A stretch of DNA of 26,742 bases from Antrodiella citrinella (taxonomy: Eukaryota > Basidiomycota > Agaricomycetes > Polyporales > Steccherinaceae), in assembly GCA_004802725.1 (NCBI GenBank), contig SGPM01000359.1:1-26742 (forward strand). The letters are read 5' to 3'. Of the stretch, positions 1 through 10,526 are shown piece by piece (the first letter of the stretch is position 1; each line of letters starts with the position of its first letter). The translations under genes were made by a program, and so were the position numbers. The notes beneath the pieces are model-generated. The model did no database searches. It had not been told where the DNA came from and saw only the letters and a list, made by a program, of their open reading frames with translations.

Positions 1-204
1 CACGGCCCAACACGCGCCCACCGTCGGTAGCTACTGCCCCCGACACGTGTTCGCTGTCGTAAGCGTCAAACGCCTCATTTGGGCCGCCCTTCCCTTATAT
101 TATTCTCTCCAGCCAGCCCCGACCCACAAAGCAACGATATCACCCCATCGCCGTCCTTTTGCCTATCAAGACACTACCCTCCCCAGCCCTCTGCGGCCAC
201 CGCA
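1..204 (+). promoter_or_regulatory. 5' flank of the Zn2Cys6 factor gene
   Basis: This is the sequence upstream of the first gene. A TATA-like TTATATTATT lies at 95-104, about 100 bases before the chosen ATG, and is followed by a pyrimidine-rich stretch typical of fungal core promoters. The promoter is cut by the window edge, so its full extent is unknown. The role is inferred from position only. Confidence 0.3.
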
Positions 205-1264
205 ATGGCAGATTCGAATCCAGACAATGACGATCATCCAGGCTCCCAGTCGCCCACCGACATCGTCCAGCCTCAAATGACAATGCACCCTGTCGGGTAC
301 TCTGGCATGCCCATGACAATGTATCCCTTCCCACCCGGAATGATCAACTCTCAGCCGCCCCGCACTAAGCGCAGGCAAGTCAAGAACGCTTGCACCAATT
401 GCCAGAAGGCCTGCAAGAAGTGCGACGACGCCCGCCCGTGCCTCCGCTGTGTCAAGTACGGCATAGCGGAGGAGTGCATTGATTCCCAGCGCAAGGAGCG
501 TCAGAAGGGGATTAAGAGAGGGCCTTACAAGAAGCGCGATGGAAAAAGTGAGTCTTCATTCTCTCCGTTTCGCCTGCCAGTTCCCCTCCTCCGCCACACT
601 TCCTCCCCTTCGCATTTCTTGCTCGCGTGTTGGTGTGGTCTAGGACGCGTAGAATGACGATGTTTTCTTCCTATCTCCTTTCCTCCTCTGTATTCGCGCG
701 TTCTCTTATACGGATCGCGCAGCCAACAGCGTCGAACAACAGCTCGACGGGTCGGTGCAGTCTGGTGCAGGTGGTATGCCTGCATCGGCTGCTGTGGCAG
801 CAGCGGGCGCGCCACCGGTCCCCTACGTGACCCAGCCCACCTACATGTCCCAAGGGTTTCCACCGCCCTACATGGCTGCCATGCAAGTCTCCGGCAAGCC
901 CGGTGACGCCCCCTTCTCATACCCCCCGACCGGGCACCAGCTCGTCTACCTCGCCCTCCCCCAGGCGCCGATGCAAGGCCAGGACGGCGAACACATCGGG
1001 TACCAGGCCGTGTATCCCATTTCGGCGGTCCCATACTCCCATCCTGGATACCCCTTCGCGATGCTCCCACGCCCGGATGGGCAGATGCAGCAGATGGTCT
1101 TCACGGGGCCTCCGTCCTCTCACTATGCGTACCCGCCTGTGCCCCCGCCTCCCCCGCATGCTATGTACGCCCAGCAGCAGCCCAAGCCGACCTCGCGCGA
1201 CCAGAACGGCGAGATGGGAGGCGGTTTGCACATGGATCACAACAACGCGCGTCGCAATGGGTGA
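205..1264 (+). CDS. Zn2Cys6 fungal-type transcription factor
   Basis: Probable nuclear DNA-binding regulator. The model has two exons, 205-547 and 723-1264, with a GTGAGT donor and CAG acceptor, giving 294 aa. The binuclear zinc cluster uses Cys63, 66, 73, 79, 82 and 91, with spacing C-x2-C-x6-C-x5-C-x2-C-x8-C. It is preceded by basic KRRQVK and followed by a basic linker ending KRGPYKKRDGK, which is a common tail of this cluster type in fungi. The rest is low complexity, rich in Pro, Tyr, Met and Gln, and could be an activation region. No fungal-specific transcription factor middle domain is present, so the protein is short for the class. The start was chosen because the upstream open frame codes for nothing family-like and the N-terminus MADSNPDN follows a plausible context. 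Target genes cannot be told from sequence. Confidence 0.85.
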
Positions 1265-2610
1265 ACAATGCGTCGTCTTGGCAAGTATGGATTCGACGAC
1301 GTCGTGCGTACACTTTCGTTCTTTCATTTTCGTGTTTTCTTGAATGCCCTCGGTACGTTGTGCTTCGCACTATGAGAAAGTCTATGGACTCATAGATGTG
1401 TTTCGCACGGAATTATGCAAGTCTTCCTCTCTCCGTGCCTCTTGTATGTCTGTCTTTGTGTGTCTTGGATTCCACCTATGCCGTTCCTTCTTACCTTGTT
1501 GTACCACTATACCACCACCTCCCCCGTTGTCCCTGCGTCGCGTTCTACCACCCGTACTTGTTTGTTATATTGTGTTTGCTGTCGTTGTCTTTGTGTATAT
1601 CCGCTGATCCCTTGGTGTCTGTGTTGAATATACTTGTTGCTGTTGGTTTTCTCCAAGTTTCAAGCCCAAGTCGGAGGTTTCGTCAACAGTGATTTGAATT
1701 GTGAATGTGATAACGCGAACACGCGTACGACGGTGTTCTCATCTGAAGAAAGCCCAAAACGTGCATTCGTACTAACTAACACAGTTCAAAGTTCAAACCT
1801 TCACGCGTTCACCGCTGATCAGACACGCGCACGCGATCTCACCTACAGATCGTGCTTCCACCCCACACCATGCCAAAGCCCACTCGATCGCGTCTGTTAT
1901 CAAAGCAAGCATCGCCGATTTCACGCATCGGGCTCTCTCTCTCAGAAACAGATTCAATTTTATATCATCTGGAGTTCGCCGTTCACTTCTGCCAGCCAGT
2001 GCCTCCGGATCGTGTCACCCGCATTCGCATGCTCGCGGAGGCTCCGAATCCGCGACCAAGCTGATGAACACCGCTGTTCAGTCATTTCTAGGTCCAGCGA
2101 ACACGGGCGGAGCGCGAGAAGCCAGCGCAAGCGTAACAAGCGACCACACGTCCCAGCAAGCGCGAGGAGGGTGAAAGTCAGCGAGCCCCGAATACCGGAC
2201 CACCGAGGACAACGCAGCGCAAGCACGTCCCAGAGGAATCCAGGTTACAGCTCCGCGCGTCTGGACGCGTCTTCTGTTTTTGCGATTTCATCTTTGATTT
2301 TCCTGGCATTCCTGGCAGTGGCAGCGAGCGCGAGCGCGGTGTAGAGGTGATTAGGTTGGGTGATGCTGATGGGAGCTCGACAAGTGTGGGGTCGGGGATC
2401 CGAGGAACAGGGAGGAGGAGACGAGATGAAACTTCTCGCAGGTGTTGACAGGTGAGTTGTCACGGCGGCGTTCTGTTGTCTGGGGTTGGCAGTTGACTTC
2501 GGGATCACAGTAGATCGGCCTCCGACCGGAAAGGAAGAGGTAGAGGCTGGATGACGTCGTAGTTTGCATTTGGAAACGGACTGCTGGTTGCTTTGCTGGA
2601 CTAGTCGGAT
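1265..2610. other. Intergenic stretch, 3' flank of the Zn2Cys6 gene
   Basis: No convincing gene. The first few hundred bases are T-rich and probably hold the 3' UTR. A 236-codon open frame at 1634-2344 (+) has no recognisable motif, no family-like composition and ends in a low-complexity hydrophobic tail, so it is treated as chance. Confidence 0.5.
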
Positions 2611-3660
2611 TTGGAATTGACCAGGTCAGCTTCCAAATAAGCACACGATAGCAAGGATGACGGCTTGATTCGAAACTGATCTGGGCAGCGGCTACCATCC
2701 TGGCGAGTTGAGACGGGTACCCTCCAGTTCGATTCGAAACTGACCTGCCTCCGTCAACCATAATTCGAGGGCTGAGCAGTTCGTTTTGTAATCGATCTGG
2801 AAGCCTCTTCGAGTGCGCAGCTGACCAGCTGGGTTAGATTGCGACTTAGTCTACAAGAGCCAGCCTCCGTCGGATTCAGGTTTCAATCTGGTCTTGGTGC
2901 ATATCCACGACGGGTGACTCTTCGCGTGGACCTCTTCCAAACTGGACCTGGTCAGCCTCCAGATTGGCACGAGTACCTCAGTCCCTTCCTCGAAGGGTCA
3001 ACCTCTTCCTGAGCTGATTTGAAACTTAACCGTCAGTCTCGCAAGAAACAGTGGATGTCGCAAACTGACCTGGTTTGACCTCTTGACAGATGTGGCTGAC
3101 TTCCTCCAGTTGCAGTTTGGCCTACACCTCCATCTTCGGGTGTAAAGGGGATGACCGGTGATGTCGTCCAGTTTGAAATCGTCAGCCTGTTCAACATGAA
3201 GGTAATTCTCATCTCTCCGATTCGAACCCTTCATCGAAGATGAGAATGCTTGACACTTCGTGTTGTGACATTGCGCAGTTGACCTGCAGGGCATGACGGC
3301 GGCGATCTTTCGGGCTTGGTCAATGTGCAGTCTAGATGATCAGCATGCAGCTCAGCTCACCCAGCTTCTTTGTCTAGTCAGGTTCGAAACTCACCTGGGA
3401 CGGACGTCAGCCTCTAATTGGTCTAAGGTCCTGAAGGACACTGTCAGCCTCCCATGACATCGGGTTGGGATTCAGACTAGGTTGCAGGTGACATGCTTTC
3501 AGCCCGAATTCTAGTCTGATCCTTTTCCGTTGGTTTGCAGGATTGTTAAGCTGGAATCTTCTGCCTCGCCGTGAGTGTGGCTGATTGTTTTTGTCTTCAT
3601 TTAATTGTGCGACTGACCTCAATTATCAGCCCCCACGGTCCATTTTGAAATTGAATTCCC
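2611..3660. repeat. Degenerate interspersed motif array
   Basis: Two short motifs recur in altered form every 50-150 bases. Motif A resembles TTCGAAACTGACCTG: the best copies are at 2731-2747 and 3381-3398, with weaker ones near 2668, 2936, 3015, 3061 and 3168. Motif B resembles GTCAGCCTCC: exact copies at 2951-2960 and 3443-3452, near copies near 2627, 2859, 3181, 3406 and 3625. A and B often sit together, for example ACTGGACCTGGTCAGCCTCC ending at 2960. There are no long open frames, terminal repeats or target-site duplications. It may be a worn minisatellite or an old short interspersed element; which one cannot be decided by eye. Confidence 0.5.
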
Positions 3661-4059
3661 CATGTTACATTGACTGCAGGAACCCGGACGGTTGCGGGGG
3701 CTGCACGCATCAGTATGTGTCGTTAAGAACCAACCTGCCGTCGCAAACGGATCCTAAAAGTTCGATGCACCTGGGGTCGTGGACGGAAGAAGCAGTCATG
3801 ATCATCGCCGACACGACGTGTCAATCAGACCGTGTGATTCTAGGTGATTCTGCGCTGAAATATGATATCATCTGCATTGTGCGTGGTACGCAAGGAAGGT
3901 AGGGCACACCGGAAGCCATGTATATGCGAGGTCGTGGCCTTTGCATGTCCAAGTCAACCGACCGGCTGCCTACTGGCTTTTGCCATTCCTGGCCTTGTGA
4001 TACAGACCGGTTTACGGTCAGCAACGGGTGAATGCCTCGGCTGGGTGTCAAAATAAACC

Positions 4060-4235
4060 GAGCTGTCAGCCTTCTGGCAGTAGGAGTAAGTGATGGCTGG
4101 CCATGCAGTTCGGTTCAAAATTGACCTCGATGTTATCCTCCGTTCTAGATCTGACCGAGTGTCTGCTATGGGAATGGTACAACCTCAAGCAATACGCCAG
4201 CCTGAATTGAAATCCGAACCAGCCGCTTCGTCCAT
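4060..4235. repeat. Outlying copies of the degenerate motif
   Basis: GTCAGCCTTC at 4064-4073, GGTTCAAAATTGACCT near 4112 and GCCAGCCTGAATTG near 4197 look like further diverged copies of the array at 2.6-3.66 kb. The match is weaker than in the main block. Confidence 0.3.
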
Positions 4236-5690
4236 GAGTGGCGGTCAAGTAGGTAGGCAAGATTCGAATTGCATGTGCGCCACATTGATGATGATGATGT
4301 ATTCATGTCTGCTTGTGAGATGTAACGGTAGCTGTCCTGGCGTCGAAGGCATGGTCACCACGAAGCTCTGTGTGGCATGTTGAGACTCGCTAACCCAAAA
4401 GCAGGGCTGGTCAGACTCACTTGTCTTGACGGTACCCGTCTCTAGCCTTGTCACGCTCCTGGACGGCTGTCTAGCAATTCTCCAGCATCCTACTAACTCG
4501 AATCACTGATCGGACGTGCCTCCTGCTCTTCGCCGCGATAGGCGACTCCGATAGTTTTTCGTCCTCTTGTTCAGGTATGTTCGAGAAATTGGGCAACACC
4601 AGTATCGTCACGTATCGTCAGTTTGAGCGGGTCGGTCGATTTGAAGAAGCAGTCCCGTATATACGGCGAGTAGTAGGAATTGGATGGCCAGACGACGACG
4701 AGGGAGCTGAGCGCGACGACCCGGATGGTGGCGGAGTGCCATGATCTCTGATCGTGATCTGGAATTTCTGGCCCCGCCCTCCGACAAAATGCCTCCGCTG
4801 TTTCTTTCTTCTTCAAAGTTTATGTTCTCCTTCTCTCCTTCAGTCTTCTACTCATCACACGCGGCGGGGATGGACGACGTCGCCGACGCCTTCGTCGCTC
4901 ATTTACCGCCCACCATGTTCAGCGTCCATGTTGCAAGAACAATAGCCCATAACGCCAAAAACAGCGGTCGCTTCTCCCCATGTTCCTGCCTCACTCGTGG
5001 TCACGTCGCCTCCGACTCATCTGCCCAGCTTCCAGGATGACAGACAAAGTTCTTGAATTTCTGATGCTAACATCCCTCGTGCCTCTGCGGTGTCTATGTC
5101 CCTCAAGTTCCGCCTTTTGCCCTGTCCTCGTCCCGTCTACCGCTATGTTTTTCTCATGACATCGCTTGGTATCTCCCTCATGCCAGACTAAATCCTCCGG
5201 CTTCCCAGTCACCCATTCACTTGTCCTCCTCATGTCTGCATGTGCCGTCGGTCGGCCTGATCTCTATTTGACAGTTTTTACGCAAGTCGAGCAGTTGAGG
5301 CGGGCGGATGGATAGGTCTGCAGGAAGCACGGGCCATGGGCATTGGGAGACTTCTGCACGCCGTGCACGGTGCGTCGCGAAACTTTCCGTATGTTTTCAT
5401 TCTCCGTGGCAGCTCATCCCTGCAAAATGTCCGACTCTTGTGGCATTCCCCGACAGATGGAAGACAGCCCAGATAAAGAGGCCGCACTAGACTCCATTAT
5501 CTTGGGCTTGCTTGACTTCTCTGCACGCTGTCTTCCCCGAATCACATCTGAGTCAACGAAAAGCTTTTGATTGTAATTTGTGGACGCAATATTGTTGCTC
5601 ACCGCTGGTTCCTTTATCACAACACGTGCTGTAGACGCCTTTGCTCCAAGCTGCTTCACTCGCGGCAGGCAGGAATGGAGTGGCGGACAT
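4236..5690. other. Intergenic stretch without a recognised gene
   Basis: Short open frames (longest about 99 codons) on both strands have no recognisable motif. A small direct duplication of TATCGTCA occurs near 4603-4620. Nothing here supports a gene, RNA gene or mobile element by eye. Confidence 0.45.
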
Positions 5691-5970
5691 GCAGCCTCAC
5701 TCTCTGGAATGCCGGCTGATCAGCTTCTTTGGCCTCAAGGTGAGTTACCGGGGTTTCTCATGGTCCTCCACCACTAATAGTCGAGTCAGAATCTGATCCA
5801 ATGCATGGGCTGGCAGGTCAGATGTGTAACCAAACCATCTCGCCGACGGAATGCTGTCAGCCCCTCCCATTCTGGACTCCAAACCTTAAGGGCTTGCCTA
5901 CTCAGGTCAGATTCAAACCACACCCGCGGCTGGTCGTCGAGTTTGCAATCAATCAGGCTGTCATCCATCT
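5691..5970. repeat. Second outlying cluster of the degenerate motif
   Basis: CTGATCAGCTTC near 5716, GAGTCAGAATCTGATCC near 5784, TGTCAGCCCCTCC near 5855 and AGGTCAGATTCAAACC near 5905 resemble the motifs of the array at 2.6-3.66 kb. They are more diverged than the main block. No coding content is apparent. Confidence 0.3.
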
Positions 5971-6947
5971 CCGTGATTCTTTCGCCAATGTCGATCAGGG
6001 CTTTCGTAGTGTGCTGTCGTCAGACGTCAAGATGAAGGTTGCTATTGCGGGGCTGCCGCGTTCGATTTGTAAGGCCCGCGACTGCAACTCTTTGACTTGC
6101 ACAGTGCCGCTGAGCAAGGGTGCGAGGAACTATTCCTGTACATTTGTCGACTTGCTACTGTCTTTCCATCGGCTTCTGTCCGACTCGCTGAAAGAGGATT
6201 GTTATTAGTGCGACGGCGGATCCAGACGAAATCCCGATGTCAGTCTTCCTTAAGTACATATACATGGAAAGATACATACGCAGAGAAAAGACATGGTGAA
6301 TTTGAGAGAGTATAGGTATGTTATCTGATCGTGTGGTGTAGGTGTATGTACTGGTACCGGTGTAGAGAGAGGGTGAGACCCGCGTGTATGATTCAACTGC
6401 AGAGAGACGGGTTAATTGAGTGACCTCAGGATTGTGAACAGGGGTGCTTCAGCCAGTGCGTTTGGTATGATCTGTGCCGGTGGTTTTGACGTTGAAATGT
6501 ACCGCGGCGCCAAAATATCATTCACGGACCCATACATGTACAGTTACACGGTAACTTAAGCTATGAGATATCAGCTTCAACGCAGCATCTCCTTTCGTAT
6601 TGACTGGTCGCTCTCGGGAATCGTCGAAAGTTGGGTCCATCTTTAGTTCGATGACCGTAAATACAACTAGTAGGGTGCCATGCGTACGCGCGCATATTGT
6701 GTGGCCCAGTGATCGACTCAGGTTCTTAGTTGGTGCCGAAGCCGTCGTTCACAACACAGTGACGGACGTCCTACACTAGTCCGAGATTCAGCGGGGAGGC
6801 AAACTTATCCTCCGGAGTCGACAATGAGCTCTTCAACTACTAGTACCTCCAGACTGTTCTCTTAGCGTCGGTCAGTGATTTTTCCTGAAGCTTCTTATGC
6901 ATTATCTGACGCATCATGACTTCTAAGGTCCCTTCCTTCTAACGCAG
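5971..6947. other. Intergenic stretch before the dehydrogenase relic
   Basis: No gene recognised. This stretch was searched in all frames for the missing N-terminal half of the adjoining dehydrogenase (a glycine-rich TGxxxGxG nucleotide-binding loop and the NNAG segment), and neither was seen. The relic therefore appears truncated rather than simply mis-modelled. Confidence 0.45.
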
Positions 6948-7625
6948 CTCCTCATGTCCGTGTTGATCGCAGCCGGAGAAAACCCAACCAACAACAAGGC
7001 TCGAGTCGCGTTCACGGCCTCTATCGTGCAACGGTCAAGCATTGACTTCGACACGTTGACGGATACCCCTGCCAGGAAGAAGTTGTGTCCCGATGCCCGC
7101 TATGGTCAATCCAAGTTTGTAAGTCGACTTGCATTATTTCAGTATCTGTCATGGTATGCTAACAGACGTCCACGGTCGTAGGCTAATGTTGTGATGGCCC
7201 GTGAGTTCGCGAGGAGGTACGATCGTGGTTTTGTCTTCACATCCCTCAACCCTGGTAACCTTGCGAACCAATCTCCAACGCCATACCAATGTCGTTATGA
7301 GGACTACGCTGGTGAGTTGTTTGGTTCATGCTCGTATCAGCAGATCAATCGTTGACTTGCAAATCGCAGAACCTGATCATGTACTACTATCCTGCTCCGT
7401 TTGGCGCGCTCACGCCATTGTGGGCGGGTACTTCGTCTAAAGGCGCAGATCTTAATGGCAAGGTGCGTGGATGCTTAGGTGGTTGGACAGCACCATTATT
7501 GCCGTCAACCGCAGTATCTGATCCCATGGGCCCGTGTTGGCACTGCAAGTGCCGCCTCAGGAGATCCCGAGCTCTGTCACGGGCTGTGGGGCTGGCTCGA
7601 CAAGCAAACCCAGGAGAAGAAGTAG
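6948..7625 (+). pseudogene. Short-chain dehydrogenase/reductase, 5'-truncated and frameshifted relic
   Basis: This is the C-terminal half of a classical NAD(P)-dependent short-chain dehydrogenase of the retinol-dehydrogenase-like kind common in basidiomycetes. Four exon-like blocks with good splice borders join at 6948-7118, 7182-7311, 7370-7462 and 7515-7625. Block 1 carries the catalytic Y-x-x-x-K as YGQSKF. Block 2 carries NVVMAREFARRY and SLNPGN, then jumps frame to RTNLQRH: one extra base near 7263 makes the block 130 bases long although both neighbours are in phase. Blocks 3 and 4 give a PAPFGALTPLWAGTS segment and a C-terminus with YLIPWARVG, ending in TAG. The Rossmann loop half is absent upstream. 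The truncation marks this as non-functional; the frameshift alone could be a sequencing error. Confidence 0.8.
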
Positions 7626-7763
7626 GCATAGATGAATCAGGCTTGCTCACGCCATTCATAACTTCACTGAGTGTCGGGAGGTCCTCAAGTGGAAGGATAT
7701 CGGCTATTATACCATTGCACATATATCCCAGTCTAATTCTACATCACAATCCGAGGCTACAAT

Positions 7764-10100
7764 CTACGACGCGCTCTCATAATTCTCGTCGCCGTCAACA
7801 TCCATATCATCCTCTTCCTCCACAACGACAGTGCGAGAATCGCCCTCCAGATCGAATAGCCGAGTTGCAACTTCCATCATGGAAGGTCTTAGCGTCGAAT
7901 CGAAGTTCCAGCAACTGACCATCAAGGTCCATACATCGTCCGTAATCCACTTCTTCGCACCCTCGCTCTGCGGCCGCTCGGGGACCAGACTCTCTGTGAT
8001 GAGCCTATGAATCACCTGAGCGTCACGTTTGAGGTTGGAGAATGGGACCTCCGTGGTGAAGCATTCGAGCATCGTCATGGCGAAAGAGTAGGTATCGCAT
8101 GCGAGCGTGAATGGGGCGTTCTCGGTCGTGATGAGCTCAGGAGCCAGCCATCTAGCTGAACCGTTGTTGGTCAGGATAGCTGATGCCGACTGCTCGGTGA
8201 CATCTTCCACGACTTTGGACATTCCAAAGTCGGCGATACATGCTTCGCCCTGTTGAAATGGTTATCGTCATCATCATAAAAGAGCGATGTTGTGGGACAC
8301 GTACCTCTGCTGTTACTAGGACATTCGTCTACAGGTTCAAATAAACAATTGCAAGTGCGGCGCTGAGACAAAGAACAACGTACACATTTCACTGGACGAA
8401 GAGTTCAGGTCGAGCAGGAACAAGGACTGAACGACCAGACGACCACTCACAGTTGCCATGCAAGATCTTCTCTTGGTGCAGGTACGCGAGGCCGTTTGCA
8501 GCACCACGAGCCTACACATCAGGTAAGGTGACGAACATTATTTGGCGTTCTCATGAAATGAACCCACCAATTGCACCCTGTTTGCGTCAGGATGCTCCTT
8601 GATATAGCTGCAGGTCAAGTCAGACGGACACAGAAATAGAACACAAAAGGTACTGACTGAAGGATATTCCCGTTGTCCTGCCAGGGCGATACCATATGGA
8701 CAAAATGTTTCTCTGTAAGGATACCGAGGAATTTCAGGATGTTTGGATGAGACAACTGAGACCACAGGTTGATCTGTGTCTCGAATCGCTAGGCAAATCG
8801 CAGTCAACGAATGATCATATTTCGACGAGCAACCTGCTTACTTTCTCGACCTTTACGGCCATCTCGGATTTCTCATTATTCTTGCGCGTTCTGATTCCTC
8901 GCATGGCTTTCAGAGCAACCTGTATAGTGTCGCCTATAAGGTTATTGTTGCGACACTCGCGATCAGAACTCACCTTTCGGTCACCAAGCCAATATCCAAG
9001 GTAAACGTCGCTGTAGATACCACCCGCAACTGGCATTTGGTCAAGTTTGTTGACCATACCATTCAGTATCTTTACCGTTGGCAGTATTCCGGTAAGATGA
9101 TGGAGTTGTGACAGCCCCCTCTGCGTCTCAAGGAATGCTGCTGGGTATTGTATCTCTGGCGAAAAATTATCCTCGCCACCTGCACCATTCATTGCCCTTG
9201 TAATGCTTGCTTGTGTGAGCAGTTCCTCGTTCATGAGTTCAAGTTGCTGTGCGAGGAGTCAATGATATGTAGAGCGCGCGGTGCCCGAAGATACTTACAC
9301 GCTGTCCAGCGTTCATAACAGGTAACGCGACATGCGAGCCCGCTCGCTCCAATTCGGCCAATTGAGCTACATTGTTCGGATTTCGAAGTAGACTGTGTAA
9401 CATGATACGCAGTTCTTCTTGGTTGCTTGCAATCATTGCTTTGATCTCTGCCTGACTGCGGTCCACAAGTATGTTCGAGCTCATCTGAACATGATTGAGC
9501 ATGAGACAGATATAGAGAAAGAGAGAGCGGTCACATTGAAACTACTCAACGCGATGTCGAGCTCTGCGTCGCATTGATTGATTCCCTCGGCAACTTTTGG
9601 ATCGTTGACTAGAAGAGACAGTGGAGTACATAAGCTCGCCACACGGTCGCCAGACAAGAAAAAGCGTACAGAACGAATACAATTTCTTGCGCTGCGAAAT
9701 CTCCTTCGTTCGCGCATGTACCTTGTTCAGGGTACTATATGTAGATGGACAAGGATGACGCAAAAGAACGAAGATCCGAGGTAGAAACTCACAGTAGAAC
9801 ATCGTTTGCGTAGTTCCTCAAGTCAGATGTCTCCATGTCCTTCTCATGTTCCTCCAGCGTGACTATGAGTTTGGCAGCCTTGCTGGCCATTCTCTTCGCC
9901 TCGCGCTGCGGTTAACATGTCAATGTCTGCATCAAAACACAATGAACCTAGCCCGAAAGCTTCACCTTGTGTGAAGCCACCTGCTCGCAATGTTTCTTGA
10001 TTCCATCGAGGAGATCAGCGGCAGCACCTAGACCTGGTACACCGCTAACGTCGGCAGCCAAGGAAGCTGTTGCTAGTATCGGACCAACGATTCTGCTCAT
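7764..10100 (-). CDS. Protein kinase-like protein with N-terminal helical region, probable pseudokinase
   Basis: Thirteen exons (9966-10100, 9793-9905, 9670-9734, 9535-9608, 9299-9484, 8974-9246, 8842-8919, 8658-8788, 8568-8607, 8451-8511, 8384-8391, 8305-8328, 7764-8249) give 557 aa in one frame. Residues 1 to about 190 are predicted helical and resemble the MLKL/Cbl-type N-terminal bundle seen in many basidiomycete kinases (VPGLGAAADLLDGIKKHCEQ near residue 21). The kinase fold follows: glycine loop GGIYSDVY from 266, VALK Lys286, alpha-C Glu311, catalytic loop HGNLKCTN at 383-390, DFG at 403-405, APE at 432-434. The loop normally reads H-x-D-L-K-x-x-N; here residue 385 is Asn, so phosphotransfer is doubtful although Lys286, Asn390 and DFG remain. 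The C-terminus is acidic. It resembles tyrosine-kinase-like fungal expansions; substrate and pathway are unknown. It is convergent with the dehydrogenase relic, 138 bases away. Confidence 0.82.
8384..8391 (-). other. 8-base microexon of the kinase-like gene
   Basis: On the minus strand TGAAATGT is flanked by a CAG acceptor and a GTACGT donor. Only by including exactly these 8 bases do the flanking exons join as H-G-N-L-K-C-T-N-V-L, restoring the Lys and Cys of the catalytic loop. The exon therefore encodes most of the invariant LK pair. Confidence 0.75.
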
Positions 10101-10526
10101 GAAGGGGAGACGGAGGCTGAGTTAGTTGAACTGGTCGTCAATGTACACACGAGTATACGGTTCATAGTAAGCGGCTAAATGCCTGTGGCAGTTCAGAACA
10201 ATGCCTCGTTGGAGACAACGAGACATCACATCGGCCATCGTGGAATCACGGGCCCAGTACAAGGTGGGATCTCAGAATTGCCCAGCTGAGCACTGACATG
10301 TGTGATTGACGCCATGATTGTCCCAGAGAAGTTCAAGTTCGAAAGATACTTAGATAGCTTGGACGGGACCCTGGCGATGCGCTCAGAAACGGAGATTCGA
10401 ATGTTGTTGGACTCGTTGAGTGTAGAGAACAAGAGAGAAGAACGGGCCTTACACTTACACCCACCCCGCTCGCCTACTGACGCCGCAACTCCGGGCCGGA
10501 CCTGCCACGCCACCCAAAATTGAAGG
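10101..10526. promoter_or_regulatory. Divergent intergenic region between kinase-like gene and glycosidase pseudogene
   Basis: This 426-base stretch lies between the two start codons and should hold the promoter of the kinase-like gene and what is left of that of the glycosidase. No clear TATA box or known site was recognised. Open frames here have no family features. Confidence 0.35.

Noticed and set aside
525..1070. 181-codon open frame on the minus strand
   Set aside because: It lies antisense over the first gene's intron and second exon, and its Arg/Gly-rich text is the shadow of the Pro-rich coding strand.
1634..2344. 236-codon open frame (+) in the gene desert
   Set aside because: No recognisable domain, odd composition with basic runs, no supporting splice or start context, and it crosses what looks like 3' UTR of the first gene. 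GC-rich sequence gives such frames by chance.
2725..2760. tRNA-like T-arm (CAGTT...AACTG with a TTCGAAA loop)
   Set aside because: No acceptor stem, D-arm or anticodon arm could be fitted around it. It is treated as part of the degenerate motif array.
4741..5040. 99-codon open frame (+)
   Set aside because: No recognisable motif or splice partners, and it lies within the gene desert.
8700..8725. CCTTACAG as a splice acceptor in the kinase-like gene
   Set aside because: Reading straight through gives the expected HPNILKFLGILTEKHFVHMV segment, so this AG is inside an exon.
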